Source of the DNA: DATGIQ01 sp035295665
GTDB taxonomy: Bacteria > Planctomycetota > Planctomycetia > Gemmatales > Gemmataceae
Direction: 5' to 3'
Assembly (NCBI GenBank): GCA_035295665.1
Contig: DATGIQ010000584.1
Span: 1-47,257, forward strand
DNA length: 47,257 nt
The position numbers were made by a program, and so were the translations under genes. Below, in pieces: positions 17,266 through 29,800 of the stretch (its first letter is position 1; each line of letters begins with the position of its first letter). The notes below the pieces were generated by a model. It worked only from the letters and a program-made list of their open reading frames with translations. It was not told where the DNA came from and made no database searches.

Positions 17266-17335
17266 GGCTTGGAAAGGCGGCATGGGCTGATTCGTGATTT
17301 TCCCCGCAACGGCTCGATCGAACAGGGTTTTGACT

Positions 17336-17785
17336 ATGGTCAACAGCACGATGTCTTCTTTCCGGCTCCGGTTTGTCTGGATGTGCTGTGTTGCTGCTGT
17401 TGCTCTAGGTTCCGGTTGCAAGAAAGCCGACCCGAACATCGTTCAGGTCGAAGGGAATGTCACCGTGGGGAACAAACCCCTCACCACCGGGACAGTGATT
17501 TTCTATCCGGATCCGACCAAGGGGAATGACTCCAAGGATGAACCGCGCGGTGCGATCGATCCGAACGGACACTATCGCCTCGAAAATGGGGTGAAACCCG
17601 GAATCACACCCGGTTGGTACAAGGTGTCGGTCAGCGCCGCGGAGCAGCTGGACCCGAATAATTATTACTTCACCAAGTGGCTGATTCCCGTACGGTACGT
17701 AGATCCGAAGACCTCAAAGCTTCGGATCGAGGTCCTTAAGGACCCGGCTGCCGGTGCGTACAACATCGCTCTCGAAGCCAAATAG
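17336..17785 (+). CDS. Small lipoprotein with transthyretin/carboxypeptidase-regulatory-like fold
   Basis: A 149-residue lipoprotein. The leader ends at the lipobox LGSGC, so the mature protein would start at the cysteine followed by KKADPN. The rest is a small beta-sandwich of the type often annotated as transthyretin-like or carboxypeptidase-regulatory-like in planctomycetes: VEGNVTVGNKPLTTGTVIFY, then GAIDPNGHYRLENG and PGWYKVSVSAA. It follows the DUF1559 gene, its usual neighbour. The ATG at 17336 is taken; upstream ATG 17294 is less likely because it pushes the leader inward. Confidence 0.8.
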   Translation: MVNSTMSSFRLRFVWMCCVAAVALGSGCKKADPNIVQVEGNVTVGNKPLTTGTVIFYPDPTKGNDSKDEPRGAIDPNGHYRLENGVKPGITPGWYKVSVSAAEQLDPNNYYFTKWLIPVRYVDPKTSKLRIEVLKDPAAGAYNIALEAK

Positions 17786-17890
17786 TACGGTCCCGGCTCC
17801 TGCCTGCGAACACTGAGATCCTTACATCCACGTCTGAACAATCCTGCTTGGGCATAGATTACCGCCTGGCCGCATGGCGGCCCGTTGGTG

Positions 17891-17899
17891 TGCTATACT
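17891..17899 (+). promoter_or_regulatory. Extended -10 box upstream of the GspG-like gene
   Basis: TGCTATACT fits the extended -10 form TGnTATAAT with one mismatch. It lies about 54 bases before the ATG at 17953. No clear -35 is present, as expected for an extended -10 promoter. Confidence 0.35.
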
Positions 17900-17952
17900 C
17901 CCGGCATGCCGGCAGATAGAGACGCTCGGCCCTACAAATCGCTTGGTCAGCA

Positions 17953-18465
17953 ATGAGATTTCAACACATGAAGTGGACATTCCGGGTCGCTCTGGGTGGC
18001 GTACTGGCCTCGATCACTATCCTTGCAGTTGTGTTTCTGTCCCGCTCTCATCAACGAGCGGCCTTGGCGCAGGCCCAAGTCGATCGCTGGGCGGAGCAGC
18101 TGCATGGTCAAACGACGCCGGCCGGTGTCTACATTCGCTATCCAGCCAACCAATTGCCGGAAGCCGATCCCTGGGGGACCCCATTAAACGTGGCCTATGC
18201 CCAAGGCGGCTTTGCCGAGACGCTCACGGTGCGGTCGGCCGGTCCGGATGGTCTGTTTTACACGCCCGATGACCTCGTAGCCCGGCGTTGCGTGGTAAAT
18301 CTCCAAGGGATCGGCCGGGGCGCGAAGGACGGGGTGGAAGGATTCGCTCACAACGCGGCCCGAGGACTGACGAAGGGCGCTGCCGAAGGGATCCGAGAGA
18401 CGCTCCAGCAGCCGATCGGGGCGAAAAAATCGGCCGATCAGAACAAGCAAGACCGAGTTCCTTGA
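17953..18465 (+). CDS. Membrane-anchored protein with GspG-like C-terminal segment
   Basis: A 170-residue protein with an N-terminal membrane helix (VALGGVLASITILAVVFLS, about residues 12-30). The central part ADPWGTPLNVAYAQGG, then RSAGPDGLFYTPDD, resembles the calcium-binding C-terminal loop of the type II secretion pseudopilin GspG (DPWG...SAGPDG...DD). It lacks the prepilin leader FTLIE, so it is not an ordinary pseudopilin; it may have kept only the beta-loop part. The last 50 residues are polar and rich in A, G and K. It lies 19 bases before the next gene and is probably its operon partner. Confidence 0.7.
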   Translation: MRFQHMKWTFRVALGGVLASITILAVVFLSRSHQRAALAQAQVDRWAEQLHGQTTPAGVYIRYPANQLPEADPWGTPLNVAYAQGGFAETLTVRSAGPDGLFYTPDDLVARRCVVNLQGIGRGAKDGVEGFAHNAARGLTKGAAEGIRETLQQPIGAKKSADQNKQDRVP

Positions 18466-18484
18466 ATCCGAAGGAGAACAATCG

Positions 18485-18886
18485 ATGGGCGCAGAAGCAT
18501 GGGATTACTTCGTCCCCTACGAAGAAGACATCGAGCAGGCACTGGAGAAGCTTCGCCAGGAGGAATTCCGCGCGGGGCGATTTCGCGGTGCCGAGTTTCA
18601 CCCGGCCACCATCGATGAGGCCTTTGAGAACTCAGAAGAGGATGGGACCGCGTCGATCCTGGACATCACGCATATTGCGGACGAACCGGAATTCTTCGCG
18701 GTAACCCCGTTGCCGCGGAATGAATTGGTACGGCTGTTCGGAACGGACCAGCCTACGCGGAAAATGATCGAAGCCACCATGCTCGATATTTACGAAGAGA
18801 TCGACCGCGGGCAGGGAATCTACATCATCGCCCACAAAGATGGAAAACCATCGGAGATCTTCTTCGGCGGATATTCGTTCGATTGA
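18485..18886 (+). CDS. Conserved hypothetical protein
   Basis: A 133-residue acidic, soluble protein with no signal peptide. AAGGAG lies eight bases before the ATG. Recognisable features are a helical N-terminus (YEEDIEQALEKLRQEEFRAG) and a C-terminal beta-like part IDRGQGIYIIAHKDGKPSEI. I do not recognise a family; the even mix and clean start site suggest a real gene, cotranscribed with the GspG-like gene just upstream. Confidence 0.7.
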   Translation: MGAEAWDYFVPYEEDIEQALEKLRQEEFRAGRFRGAEFHPATIDEAFENSEEDGTASILDITHIADEPEFFAVTPLPRNELVRLFGTDQPTRKMIEATMLDIYEEIDRGQGIYIIAHKDGKPSEIFFGGYSFD

Positions 18887-18902
18887 GGAAAGCGATAGGA
18901 TC

Positions 18903-18949
18903 GGGTTCCGTCTCGCGGCGGCTCGCGGAACCGCCGCGAGACGGAACCC
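18903..18949. terminator. Long perfect hairpin between convergent genes
   Basis: A 19-base arm, GGGTTCCGTCTCGCGGCGG (18903-18921), pairs perfectly with 18931-18949 across a nine-base loop. It lies between the end of the preceding plus-strand gene and the end of rpsG on the minus strand, so it most likely terminates the gene-expression cluster and the convergent unit. No T-run follows. Confidence 0.7.
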
Positions 18950-18972
18950 AGCAACCAACCCGTGAATCCGAG

Positions 18973-19443
18973 CTACCAGGCGAAATGGGCGAATGCCTTG
19001 TTGGATTCGGCCATTTTGATGGTGTTTTCGCGCTTCGTCATGGCCTCGCCCTCGCGGCGGTAGGCAGCCATCAATTCATCTGCCAGGCGCAAGTACATCG
19101 GCCGGCCGGCTTTGCCTCGGGACGCGCCGATGATCCAGCGGATCGCCAAACTTTGTTGCCGCGTCCGGTTCACCTGCATGGGAACCTGGTAGGTGGCTCC
19201 GCCCACACGCTTGGAGCGAACCTCGACCGTCGGTTTGACATGCTCGACGGCCTGCGTGAAGACATCGATCGGATCCGTGTCGGGCATTCGCTTCTTGATC
19301 TGGTCCAAGGCGCCGTAGAAGATCCGCTGGGCCGTCGGTTTCTTGCCTTGCCACATCAGGCAGTTGATGAACTTGCTGGCTAATTTCGAGTGATAGCGCG
19401 GATCCGGTTTCAATGTTTCGGCGCTGGCGGTACGCTTCCCCAT
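18973..19443 (-). CDS. rpsG: 30S ribosomal protein uS7
   Basis: A 156-residue protein that nucleates the head of the 30S subunit by binding the 3' domain of 16S rRNA. It matches the family throughout: KLASKFINCLMWQGKKPTAQ near the N-terminus, VEVRSKRVGGATYQVP in the middle and RWIIGASRGKAGRPMYLRLA towards the end. Length is normal. It is the last gene of the cluster, 15 bases downstream of a small zinc-ribbon gene; fusA, which usually follows, is absent. Confidence 0.97.
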   Translation of the reverse strand: MGKRTASAETLKPDPRYHSKLASKFINCLMWQGKKPTAQRIFYGALDQIKKRMPDTDPIDVFTQAVEHVKPTVEVRSKRVGGATYQVPMQVNRTRQQSLAIRWIIGASRGKAGRPMYLRLADELMAAYRREGEAMTKRENTIKMAESNKAFAHFAW

Positions 19444-19458
19444 GTTCGACTTCCTCAG

Positions 19459-19698
19459 CTAATTGAGCGACGGCTCAGGCACTTGCCGCGGATCCCGGTA
19501 GGGGGACACGGCGTGCACGGTGCCGCTCGGCTCAAAATACAACAAATTGACGGCATGGCAGGTGGGACAAGGCACTTTGACGGTGGCTACCGTCCAAGGT
19601 CCTGCGGCCAAGCCCTTGCCCTCGCACTTGAGGGTTACGCCCACCGAGTGATGACAGCTGTAACAGGCAAAATCCAGGCTCACGTTCAACTCCATCAT
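19459..19698 (-). CDS. Small zinc-ribbon-like protein between rpsL and rpsG
   Basis: A 79-residue protein with two metal-binding pairs, CYSC at 12-15 and CPTC at 44-47, plus nearby histidines (CYSCHH, CPTCH) and C25. This is the layout of a zinc ribbon or rubredoxin-like knuckle. It is short, soluble and has no membrane segment. Its position inside the str-type ribosomal operon, 15 bases before rpsG, implies co-expression with the ribosome. It could be an auxiliary ribosomal or translation factor, but no known family is recognised. The ribosome binding site is weak; the adjacent second ATG is possible. Confidence 0.7.
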   Translation of the reverse strand: MMELNVSLDFACYSCHHSVGVTLKCEGKGLAAGPWTVATVKVPCPTCHAVNLLYFEPSGTVHAVSPYRDPRQVPEPSLN

Positions 19699-19851
19699 GG
19701 TCTTGATCAGCCCCTTGGGTTGAATGGGAGGCGGGCCACCGGCCGGGCGGCAGGCCTACACACCGATTAGCCCCTATGCCCTGAGCCTCGCACAAGGGTA
19801 GGAGAAACCAGACCGTGCCAACGGAGCCGGTCTCTCCCATTAGCCTCTGCC

Positions 19852-20226
19852 CTAGCTGCCCTCACGCTTGGCGCCATACTTGGAGCGTGCCTGTTTCCGA
19901 TCGGCAACGCCTTGCGAATCCAGGACGCCCCGGATAATGTGGTACCGTACGCCCGGCAAATCACGCACGCGGCCACCGCGCACCAAGACAATGGAGTGTT
20001 CCTGCAAATTATGCCCCTCACCGGGGATGTAAGCGGTCACTTCCGTGCCGTTGGAAAGGCGTACCCGCGCCACTTTGCGCAGAGCGGAATTGGGCTTCTT
20101 GGGCGTCATGGTCTTGACCTGCAAGCAGACCCCACGCTTTTGCGGGCAGGCCTGCATCGCAGGATGTTTCGGCTTCCGATATTGCTGGCGACGCGGCTTG
20201 CGTACCAGTTGGTTGATGGTTGGCAT
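19852..20226 (-). CDS. rpsL: 30S ribosomal protein uS12
   Basis: A 124-residue protein of the decoding centre, controlling proofreading. It contains PTINQLVRKPR at the start, the conserved loop TPKKPNSALRKVARV with the lysine that is the usual streptomycin-resistance site unchanged, and PGEGHNLQEHSIVLVRGGRV, where the second resistance site also looks wild-type. Length normal. It follows rpoC by 169 bases on the same strand and starts the rpsL - zinc-ribbon - rpsG group. Confidence 0.98.
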   Translation of the reverse strand: MPTINQLVRKPRRQQYRKPKHPAMQACPQKRGVCLQVKTMTPKKPNSALRKVARVRLSNGTEVTAYIPGEGHNLQEHSIVLVRGGRVRDLPGVRYHIIRGVLDSQGVADRKQARSKYGAKREGS

Positions 20227-20395
20227 CGACTACTCCGCTCTTTCACGAACAGAAAACGTTTACGGTATTCATCAAGGACAACTTGGTCAAGGGCGCGCCG
20301 CCACTTGGGGGTAACATACGTTCGCGGCCCCGACATCCCTTCCCACGCCGGTCGGATCCGCAGAGCCGCGAAAGCATAGCACACAGCCGTTCACC

Positions 20396-24736
<4,341 letters not shown>

Positions 24737-24745
24737 GGCACGCAC

Positions 24746-25003
24746 TCCTTACAAAAAGCGGCAAAGTGGTGCGCGAGACCCGGCCGGTAGTGGCGGGTAC
24801 AAAACGTCGCGGCCGTCGTGGCTTATTTGCTCGATCTCAAGAACACAGCCCTGCTGAAGGAAGGAACAACCTTTGGCTGCGTTCGCGCATTCCGCATGGT
24901 GGTAGACTCGTAGGATTTGGACAGACGCATACGGAATCATAAAGATGTTCGCAAACTAACTATCTTAACAATCTGTGGTTATTTGTCCAGATTCGGCAAC
25001 TCA
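24746..25003. other. rpoB-rpoC spacer without gene
   Basis: The 258 bases between rpoC's start region and the hairpin below hold no convincing gene: one 63-codon minus-strand frame has no family. The stretch near 24940-25000 is A+T-rich and carries a promoter-like pair, listed separately. This spacing is much longer than in most bacteria. Confidence 0.5.
24962..24989 (-). promoter_or_regulatory. Putative rpoC promoter
   Basis: On the minus strand TGGACA (24984-24989, five of six to TTGACA) is followed after 16 bases by TAAGAT (24962-24967). It sits just beyond the hairpin, in the A+T-rich part of the spacer, and could give rpoC its own transcript. Confidence 0.3.
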
Positions 25004-25059
25004 CAAGCCTGACGCGCAAGCGAAGGAAGGGAGTGGCCCTCGCTCGCACATCAGGCTTG
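25004..25059 (-). terminator. Large hairpin directly after rpoB
   Basis: On the minus strand, starting 10 bases after the rpoB stop, CAAGCCTGA (25051-25059) pairs perfectly with TCAGGCTTG (25004-25012). Inside, a further 11-14 base pairs form if G-U pairs are allowed, which they are only in the minus-strand RNA. There is no T-run behind it, so it may be a processing site or an incomplete terminator rather than a classic one. Confidence 0.55.
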
Positions 25060-25069
25060 GATGTTGCAT

Positions 25070-28000
25070 CTAGAGTCGCTTTTTCTCCAGCTGCATGTTC
25101 AGAGCCAGGCCCCGAATCTCATTCGTCAAGACATCGAAGCTGGCCGGCGTCCCGGCTTCGAGGGTATTTTCACCCTTGACCATCGATTCGTAGATTTTGG
25201 TGCGGCCCTCCACGTCGTCGGATTTAACTGTCAAGAGCTCCTGAAGGATGTACGCCGCTCCGTAGGCTTCCAGCGCCCACACTTCCATTTCTCCGAACCG
25301 TTGGCCACCAAAGCGCGCCTTGCCGCCCAGCGGCTGCTGGGTAATCAGCGAGTACGGCCCGGTCGCCCGAGCATGGACCTTGTCGTCGACCAGGTGGTGC
25401 AGCTTCAGCATGTAGATGTAGCCGACGGTGACCGGCTGCTCGAAGCGTTCTCCCGTGCGGCCATCGTAGAGATACGACTTGCCACTTTCCGGAATCCCCG
25501 CCTCGATCAAGCTCTTGCGGATTTCCGCCTCGCTGGCGCCGTCGAACACCGGGGTGATCGCTTTGAACCCCAAGCGCTGGGCCGCCCAACCAAGGTGGGT
25601 CTCCAGAATCTGGCCCACGTTCATACGGCTGGGCACCCCCAGTGGGTTTAACAGGATATCCACGGGCGTGCCGTCGGCCAGGAAGGGCATATCCTCTTCG
25701 GGGAGCACCTTGGAGATGACTCCCTTGTTGCCGTGCCGGCCCGCCATCTTATCTCCCACCGAGATTTGCCGCTTGGTGGCCACATAGACCTTGACCATCT
25801 GCTGAACCCCGCTCGGCAGCTCGTCGCCGCGCTTGAGCGAGTTGAGCTTGCGTTCCTTTTCCTCAAACAGGAAGCGGAGACGTTCGTTTTGCTGCTCATA
25901 GAGCTCGGCGCATTGTTTGAGCCGATCGGGGCTGCGGATATCGAGCTGGTCGAGCCGGAAACTCGTGGCCTGCTCCAGCACAGCCTTGTCTTCCTTGTCA
26001 GCAGCCAGTACGCGGCCGCTTACCGGATCCTTCAACTCCTTCTTGTCTAGGATGGTGGCGATGCTGCCGATCATCGAGCGGAAGTGGTCGGCGATCGTGC
26101 GGTTGTACCGATTCTCGATCTCGCGGTGCTCCTTGTCGAACGCCTTGCGTTCTTCATCGGACATGCTGGCGCGGCGGCTGAACCGCTGGGTGCCGATCAC
26201 AATCCCTTCCACGCCGCTGGGGACTTCCAGGCTGTCGTTCTTGACATCTTCCCCGGCACGGCCAAAGATCGCATGCAAGAGTTTTTCTTCCGGCGTCAAT
26301 TCGCTGCGGGACTTGGGCGAGACCTTGCCCACCAGGATATCGCCCGGATGAACAAAGGTCCCGATCCGCACGATGCCGTGCTCATCGAGATTGCCCAACG
26401 CCTTGGGCGAGACATTGGGGATATCACGGGTGAATTCTTCTTTCCCCAGTTTCGTCTCGCGGATCTCGATCTCGAATTCCTCGATGTGAATCGATGTGTA
26501 GGTGTCTTCCTTGACGAGTTTTTCGCTGATGATGATGGCGTCCTCGAAGTTGTAACCGTCCCAGGCCATGAATGCCACCAGAACATTTCGGCCCAGAGCC
26601 AGTTCACCATTTTTGGTCGCCGCACCATCGGCAATCACCTGGCCTTTCTTAACCCGTTGGCCAAGGCTGACGATCGGCTTCTGGTTCAGGCAGGTCCGCT
26701 CGTTGAGACCGACAAACTTCCGCAGGACATAATCGCGCTCGTCGATCCGGATGCGTTCTGCATCGACAAAGGTCACGGTGCCGGCTCGTTCGGAGCGGAT
26801 GACCATGCCGCTGTTGTGGGCAACATCCTTCTCCAGCCCGGTCGCCACGATCGGCGGTTCGGTGACGAGAAGGGGCACGGCCTGGCGTTGCATGTTGGAA
26901 CCCATGAGCGCCCGGTTTGCGTCGTCATGTTCCAGGAAGGGGATCAGACCGGCCGATACGCCCACCATCTGTTTCGGCGAGATATCGACATACTGAACCT
27001 GATCCGCGCTGATGTAACCGAAATCACCGCCGAAACGGGCGATGACTCGGTCCTGGGTCAACTTGTGGTTATCGGTCGGTGTATCGGCCGGGGCCAGATG
27101 CGCGAGCGATTCCTCATCGGCACGCAGCCAGGACACTTCCTCGGTCAGCTTGCGCTTGTTGAGCTTGCGGTAGGGTGTAATCAGGAAGCCGTACTCATCC
27201 ACCCCGGCGTAGATGCTCAGGCTGGAGATCAACCCGATATTGGTGCCTTCTGGCGTTTCGATCGGGCAGATGCGGCCGTAGTGCGAGATGTGAACATCGC
27301 GCACCTCGAAGCCGGCACGCTTACGGTTCAGTCCACCCGGACCCAGGGCGCTTAGCCGCCGCTCGTGGGTCAGCTGGGCCAGCGGATTGGTCTGGTCCAC
27401 AACCTGGCTTAACTCGCCGCGGCCGAAAAAGTACTCAATCGCCGCCGAGACACTCTTGGGATTGATGAGCGTGCGCGGCGTCATATCTTGCTGGTCGCGG
27501 ATACTCATGCGTTCCTGGACCGTACGCCGCAGCTTGAGGAAGCCCTTGCGGAGCTCGTCGGCTGCCAATTCATCGATGGTGCGCAGCCGGCGATTGCCCA
27601 GGTGGTCGATGTCGTCCAAATGCCCTTCGCCGGAACGCAGCCGCAAGATGTACCGGATGGCATTGAGGTAGTCGAGCGGCTGCAGGGTCATCTCGCTTTC
27701 CGGGATATCCTGGTCGAACTTGCGGTTGATCCGGAAGCGGCCGACTTTCCCCAGGCGATACCGATTGGGATCCTGGAATTTCTCGCGGAACAGCTCTTTG
27801 GCTTTTTCGAGCTGCGGCGGGTTGCCCGGACGGAGGCGCTGGTAGATTCGCAGGAGCGCTTCTTCATGCGTGGCCGTCGGATCTTCGTTCAGGGAAGCGA
27901 GGATGAGCGGATCCTTGATCTTGATCAACACCATCACTTCCTTGACCGAACTGGCCAGGATACGGTCGACGTGCTCCTTGCCGAGCGTCTCGCCGCTATC

Positions 28001-28765
28001 CAGATAGACCTCGCCGCTTTCCGGGTCGATCAGGTCGCCGGCTACCATCGCCCCTTCCAAGCGGGCCCGGTTGGCCGGGTTTACCTTGATCGCTTCCGTC
28101 GGGTAGAAAGCCTTCAGGATGTCGGAGTCACTGCTGTACTCGGGGCTCATGGCACGCAACAGCGTCATCGACGAGAATTTGCCGCTCTGGTCGATGCGAA
28201 CACCGAGCGTGTCTTTCTTGGTGACATTGATTTCAATCCAGCTGCCCCGCTCGGGGATAATGCGGCAGCTGTGCAGTTTGCGTTCGCTGGCTTCCGTATC
28301 CACCACGAAATCGACGCCCGGCGAGCGGTGGAGCTGGCTGACGACGACGCGTTCGGCACCGTTGATGATGAATTCGCCGCCGCCGATCATGATCGGCATA
28401 TCGCCCAAGTAGACCTCTTCTTCGACGGGTTGCTCCTTGTTCAGCCGAAGCCAAACGCGGAACGGCCGGCCATAGGTCAGGCGGAGCTGACGGCATTCGT
28501 CGGGATCATAGCGAGGCTTTCCGAGCTCGTACTTCAGGTAATCGAGGCTAATGGTCTTGTCATAGCTCTCGATCGGGAAGATTTCGCGCAGAACCCCCTC
28601 CAAGCCGGTCGGCGTCCGCTTTTCGGGCGGCGTGTCCAACTGGAGAAAGCGATCATAGGAGCGAGTCTGCACATCGGTTAGAGACGGCACCTCGATGGCG
28701 TCGCCAATGCGGCCGAAGTTGCGGACCTGTTCAGGCTTGATGGCGCGTTGGGCCGGGATGGGCAT
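25070..28765 (-). CDS. rpoB: DNA-directed RNA polymerase subunit beta
   Basis: A 1231-residue RNA polymerase subunit. The rifampicin-contact region reads FFGRGELSQVVDQTNPLAQL then THERRLSALGPGGL, with D516, H526 and S531 (E. coli numbering) retained but valines where F514 and M515 usually stand. The C-terminal clamp region GGKARFGGQRFGEMEVWALE is standard. The start at 28765 has GGGAGGAG eight bases upstream. It follows rplL after an unusually long 475-base spacer with an attenuator-like hairpin. Confidence 0.98.
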   Translation of the reverse strand: MPIPAQRAIKPEQVRNFGRIGDAIEVPSLTDVQTRSYDRFLQLDTPPEKRTPTGLEGVLREIFPIESYDKTISLDYLKYELGKPRYDPDECRQLRLTYGRPFRVWLRLNKEQPVEEEVYLGDMPIMIGGGEFIINGAERVVVSQLHRSPGVDFVVDTEASERKLHSCRIIPERGSWIEINVTKKDTLGVRIDQSGKFSSMTLLRAMSPEYSSDSDILKAFYPTEAIKVNPANRARLEGAMVAGDLIDPESGEVYLDSGETLGKEHVDRILASSVKEVMVLIKIKDPLILASLNEDPTATHEEALLRIYQRLRPGNPPQLEKAKELFREKFQDPNRYRLGKVGRFRINRKFDQDIPESEMTLQPLDYLNAIRYILRLRSGEGHLDDIDHLGNRRLRTIDELAADELRKGFLKLRRTVQERMSIRDQQDMTPRTLINPKSVSAAIEYFFGRGELSQVVDQTNPLAQLTHERRLSALGPGGLNRKRAGFEVRDVHISHYGRICPIETPEGTNIGLISSLSIYAGVDEYGFLITPYRKLNKRKLTEEVSWLRADEESLAHLAPADTPTDNHKLTQDRVIARFGGDFGYISADQVQYVDISPKQMVGVSAGLIPFLEHDDANRALMGSNMQRQAVPLLVTEPPIVATGLEKDVAHNSGMVIRSERAGTVTFVDAERIRIDERDYVLRKFVGLNERTCLNQKPIVSLGQRVKKGQVIADGAATKNGELALGRNVLVAFMAWDGYNFEDAIIISEKLVKEDTYTSIHIEEFEIEIRETKLGKEEFTRDIPNVSPKALGNLDEHGIVRIGTFVHPGDILVGKVSPKSRSELTPEEKLLHAIFGRAGEDVKNDSLEVPSGVEGIVIGTQRFSRRASMSDEERKAFDKEHREIENRYNRTIADHFRSMIGSIATILDKKELKDPVSGRVLAADKEDKAVLEQATSFRLDQLDIRSPDRLKQCAELYEQQNERLRFLFEEKERKLNSLKRGDELPSGVQQMVKVYVATKRQISVGDKMAGRHGNKGVISKVLPEEDMPFLADGTPVDILLNPLGVPSRMNVGQILETHLGWAAQRLGFKAITPVFDGASEAEIRKSLIEAGIPESGKSYLYDGRTGERFEQPVTVGYIYMLKLHHLVDDKVHARATGPYSLITQQPLGGKARFGGQRFGEMEVWALEAYGAAYILQELLTVKSDDVEGRTKIYESMVKGENTLEAGTPASFDVLTNEIRGLALNMQLEKKRL

Positions 28766-28795
28766 AAGTCGTGCTCCTCCCTTCGATGACGGGGC

Positions 28796-28845
28796 GAGAA
28801 AAAAGCAAGGTGACCGGGGGTGCTCACCCGAACACCCGGTCACCT
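28796..28845 (-). terminator. Attenuator-like intrinsic terminator before rpoB
   Basis: On the minus strand AGGTGACCGGG (28835-28845) pairs with CCCGGTCACCT (28808-28818), and three or four further inner pairs can form across a one-base bulge. It is followed at once by TTGCTTTTTTCTC (about 28795-28807), a T-rich tract. It lies between rplL and rpoB, 42 bases before the rpoB start, so it would reduce read-through into rpoBC, as the known rplL-rpoB attenuator does in E. coli. Confidence 0.7.
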
Positions 28846-29240
28846 AATCAGCATGTCGCGAACCACACCAAAGCGAAAAGTAGTGAATCGAGAGAAAATC
28901 GTCGGTGAGGATAGCACAATCCCAGTGGACCTTACGCAGTGGCCACACACGGCATCCGCATCCAGGCGATGGGGCGCAAACATCGCGAGCCGACGAGGGC
29001 AGGAAAGTTGGCTGACGCGTGGCACGCTGCTTCCACCGATTGAACCACGTGACCGTCGGTCGCTCCACAGAGGGGCTATCCATAATCCCCACCGGGTCGC
29101 CGCCGTGCCTCTACTCCGTTCGCCGAACGAGAAAGCAATAGGCCAGCCAAGCACCGAGCCCGCCGCTTTCTCCAATCTTCCTGCGCGCAGTTCCTTACCT
29201 TATTCGACTATCCATTCCATTATACACAACGGTGGTTATT
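28846..29240. other. rplL-rpoB spacer
   Basis: About 395 bases with no gene that I can support; two minus-strand frames of 82 and 111 codons have no family or ribosome binding site. A perfect minus-strand TATAAT (29219-29224) just after the rplL stop could be a -10 for rpoBC; the -35 region (GAAGTA at about 29242-29247) is poor. Confidence 0.45.
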
Positions 29241-29657
29241 TTACTTCAGCGAAATCTTCGCCCCACCCTCTTCGAGCTTCGCCTTCAACTTTTGCGCCTC
29301 GTCCTTGGAGACGTTTTCCTTGATCGGCTTGGGGGCGCCTTCGACCAGGTCTTTTGCTTCCTTCAGTCCCAGTCCCGTGATTTCGCGGACGATCTTGATG
29401 ACGTTGATTTTCTTGGCGGCGTCGAAGCCATCCAGTTGAACCATGAATTCCGTCTGCTCGGCAGGTTTCTCGGCAGCTGCCGGGCCTCCGCCGGCCGGTC
29501 CGGCCGCAACCGCCACCGCGGAAGCGGCGGGCTTGATCTTGTGGACCTGTTCCATGTAATCGCCCAGCTCAACCGCTTTGGCGACCGTCAGAGCAACAAT
29601 TTTGTCGCCCAGGTCCTTCACCTCGGGGGACCAGACCCTTCCATTTTCCTCAGCCAT
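29241..29657 (-). CDS. rplL: 50S ribosomal protein bL12 (L7/L12 stalk)
   Basis: A 138-residue stalk protein that recruits translation factors. The C-terminal domain is clear: EFMVQLDGFDAAKKINVIKI, then VREITGLGLKEAKDLVEGAP. The hinge is rich in A, P and G as usual. The N-terminal dimerisation domain contains VKDLGDKIVALTVAKAVELG. Length is slightly above the usual 120-130. The start at 29657 was chosen over an upstream TTG/ATG because the family begins near here. It lies 143 bases after rplJ. Confidence 0.96.
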   Translation of the reverse strand: MAEENGRVWSPEVKDLGDKIVALTVAKAVELGDYMEQVHKIKPAASAVAVAAGPAGGGPAAAEKPAEQTEFMVQLDGFDAAKKINVIKIVREITGLGLKEAKDLVEGAPKPIKENVSKDEAQKLKAKLEEGGAKISLK

Positions 29658-29800
29658 TGGGTTCGCTATCCTTTCTTGATGCAGTGCTGCCTGAAGCAAA
29701 GCAGCGGCGTGCGTAATAGCATGTTAGTCTATGTGCGGTGGACGAACCGGCAAGTCGCATGGCACAGGATTTCAGTCACCTGGCCAGCAGGAGCCCCGCA

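Noticed and set aside
28840..29175. A 111-codon minus-strand frame in the rplL-rpoB spacer
   Set aside because: No ribosome binding site, no recognisable domain, overlaps another frame of equal merit; treated as non-coding spacer.
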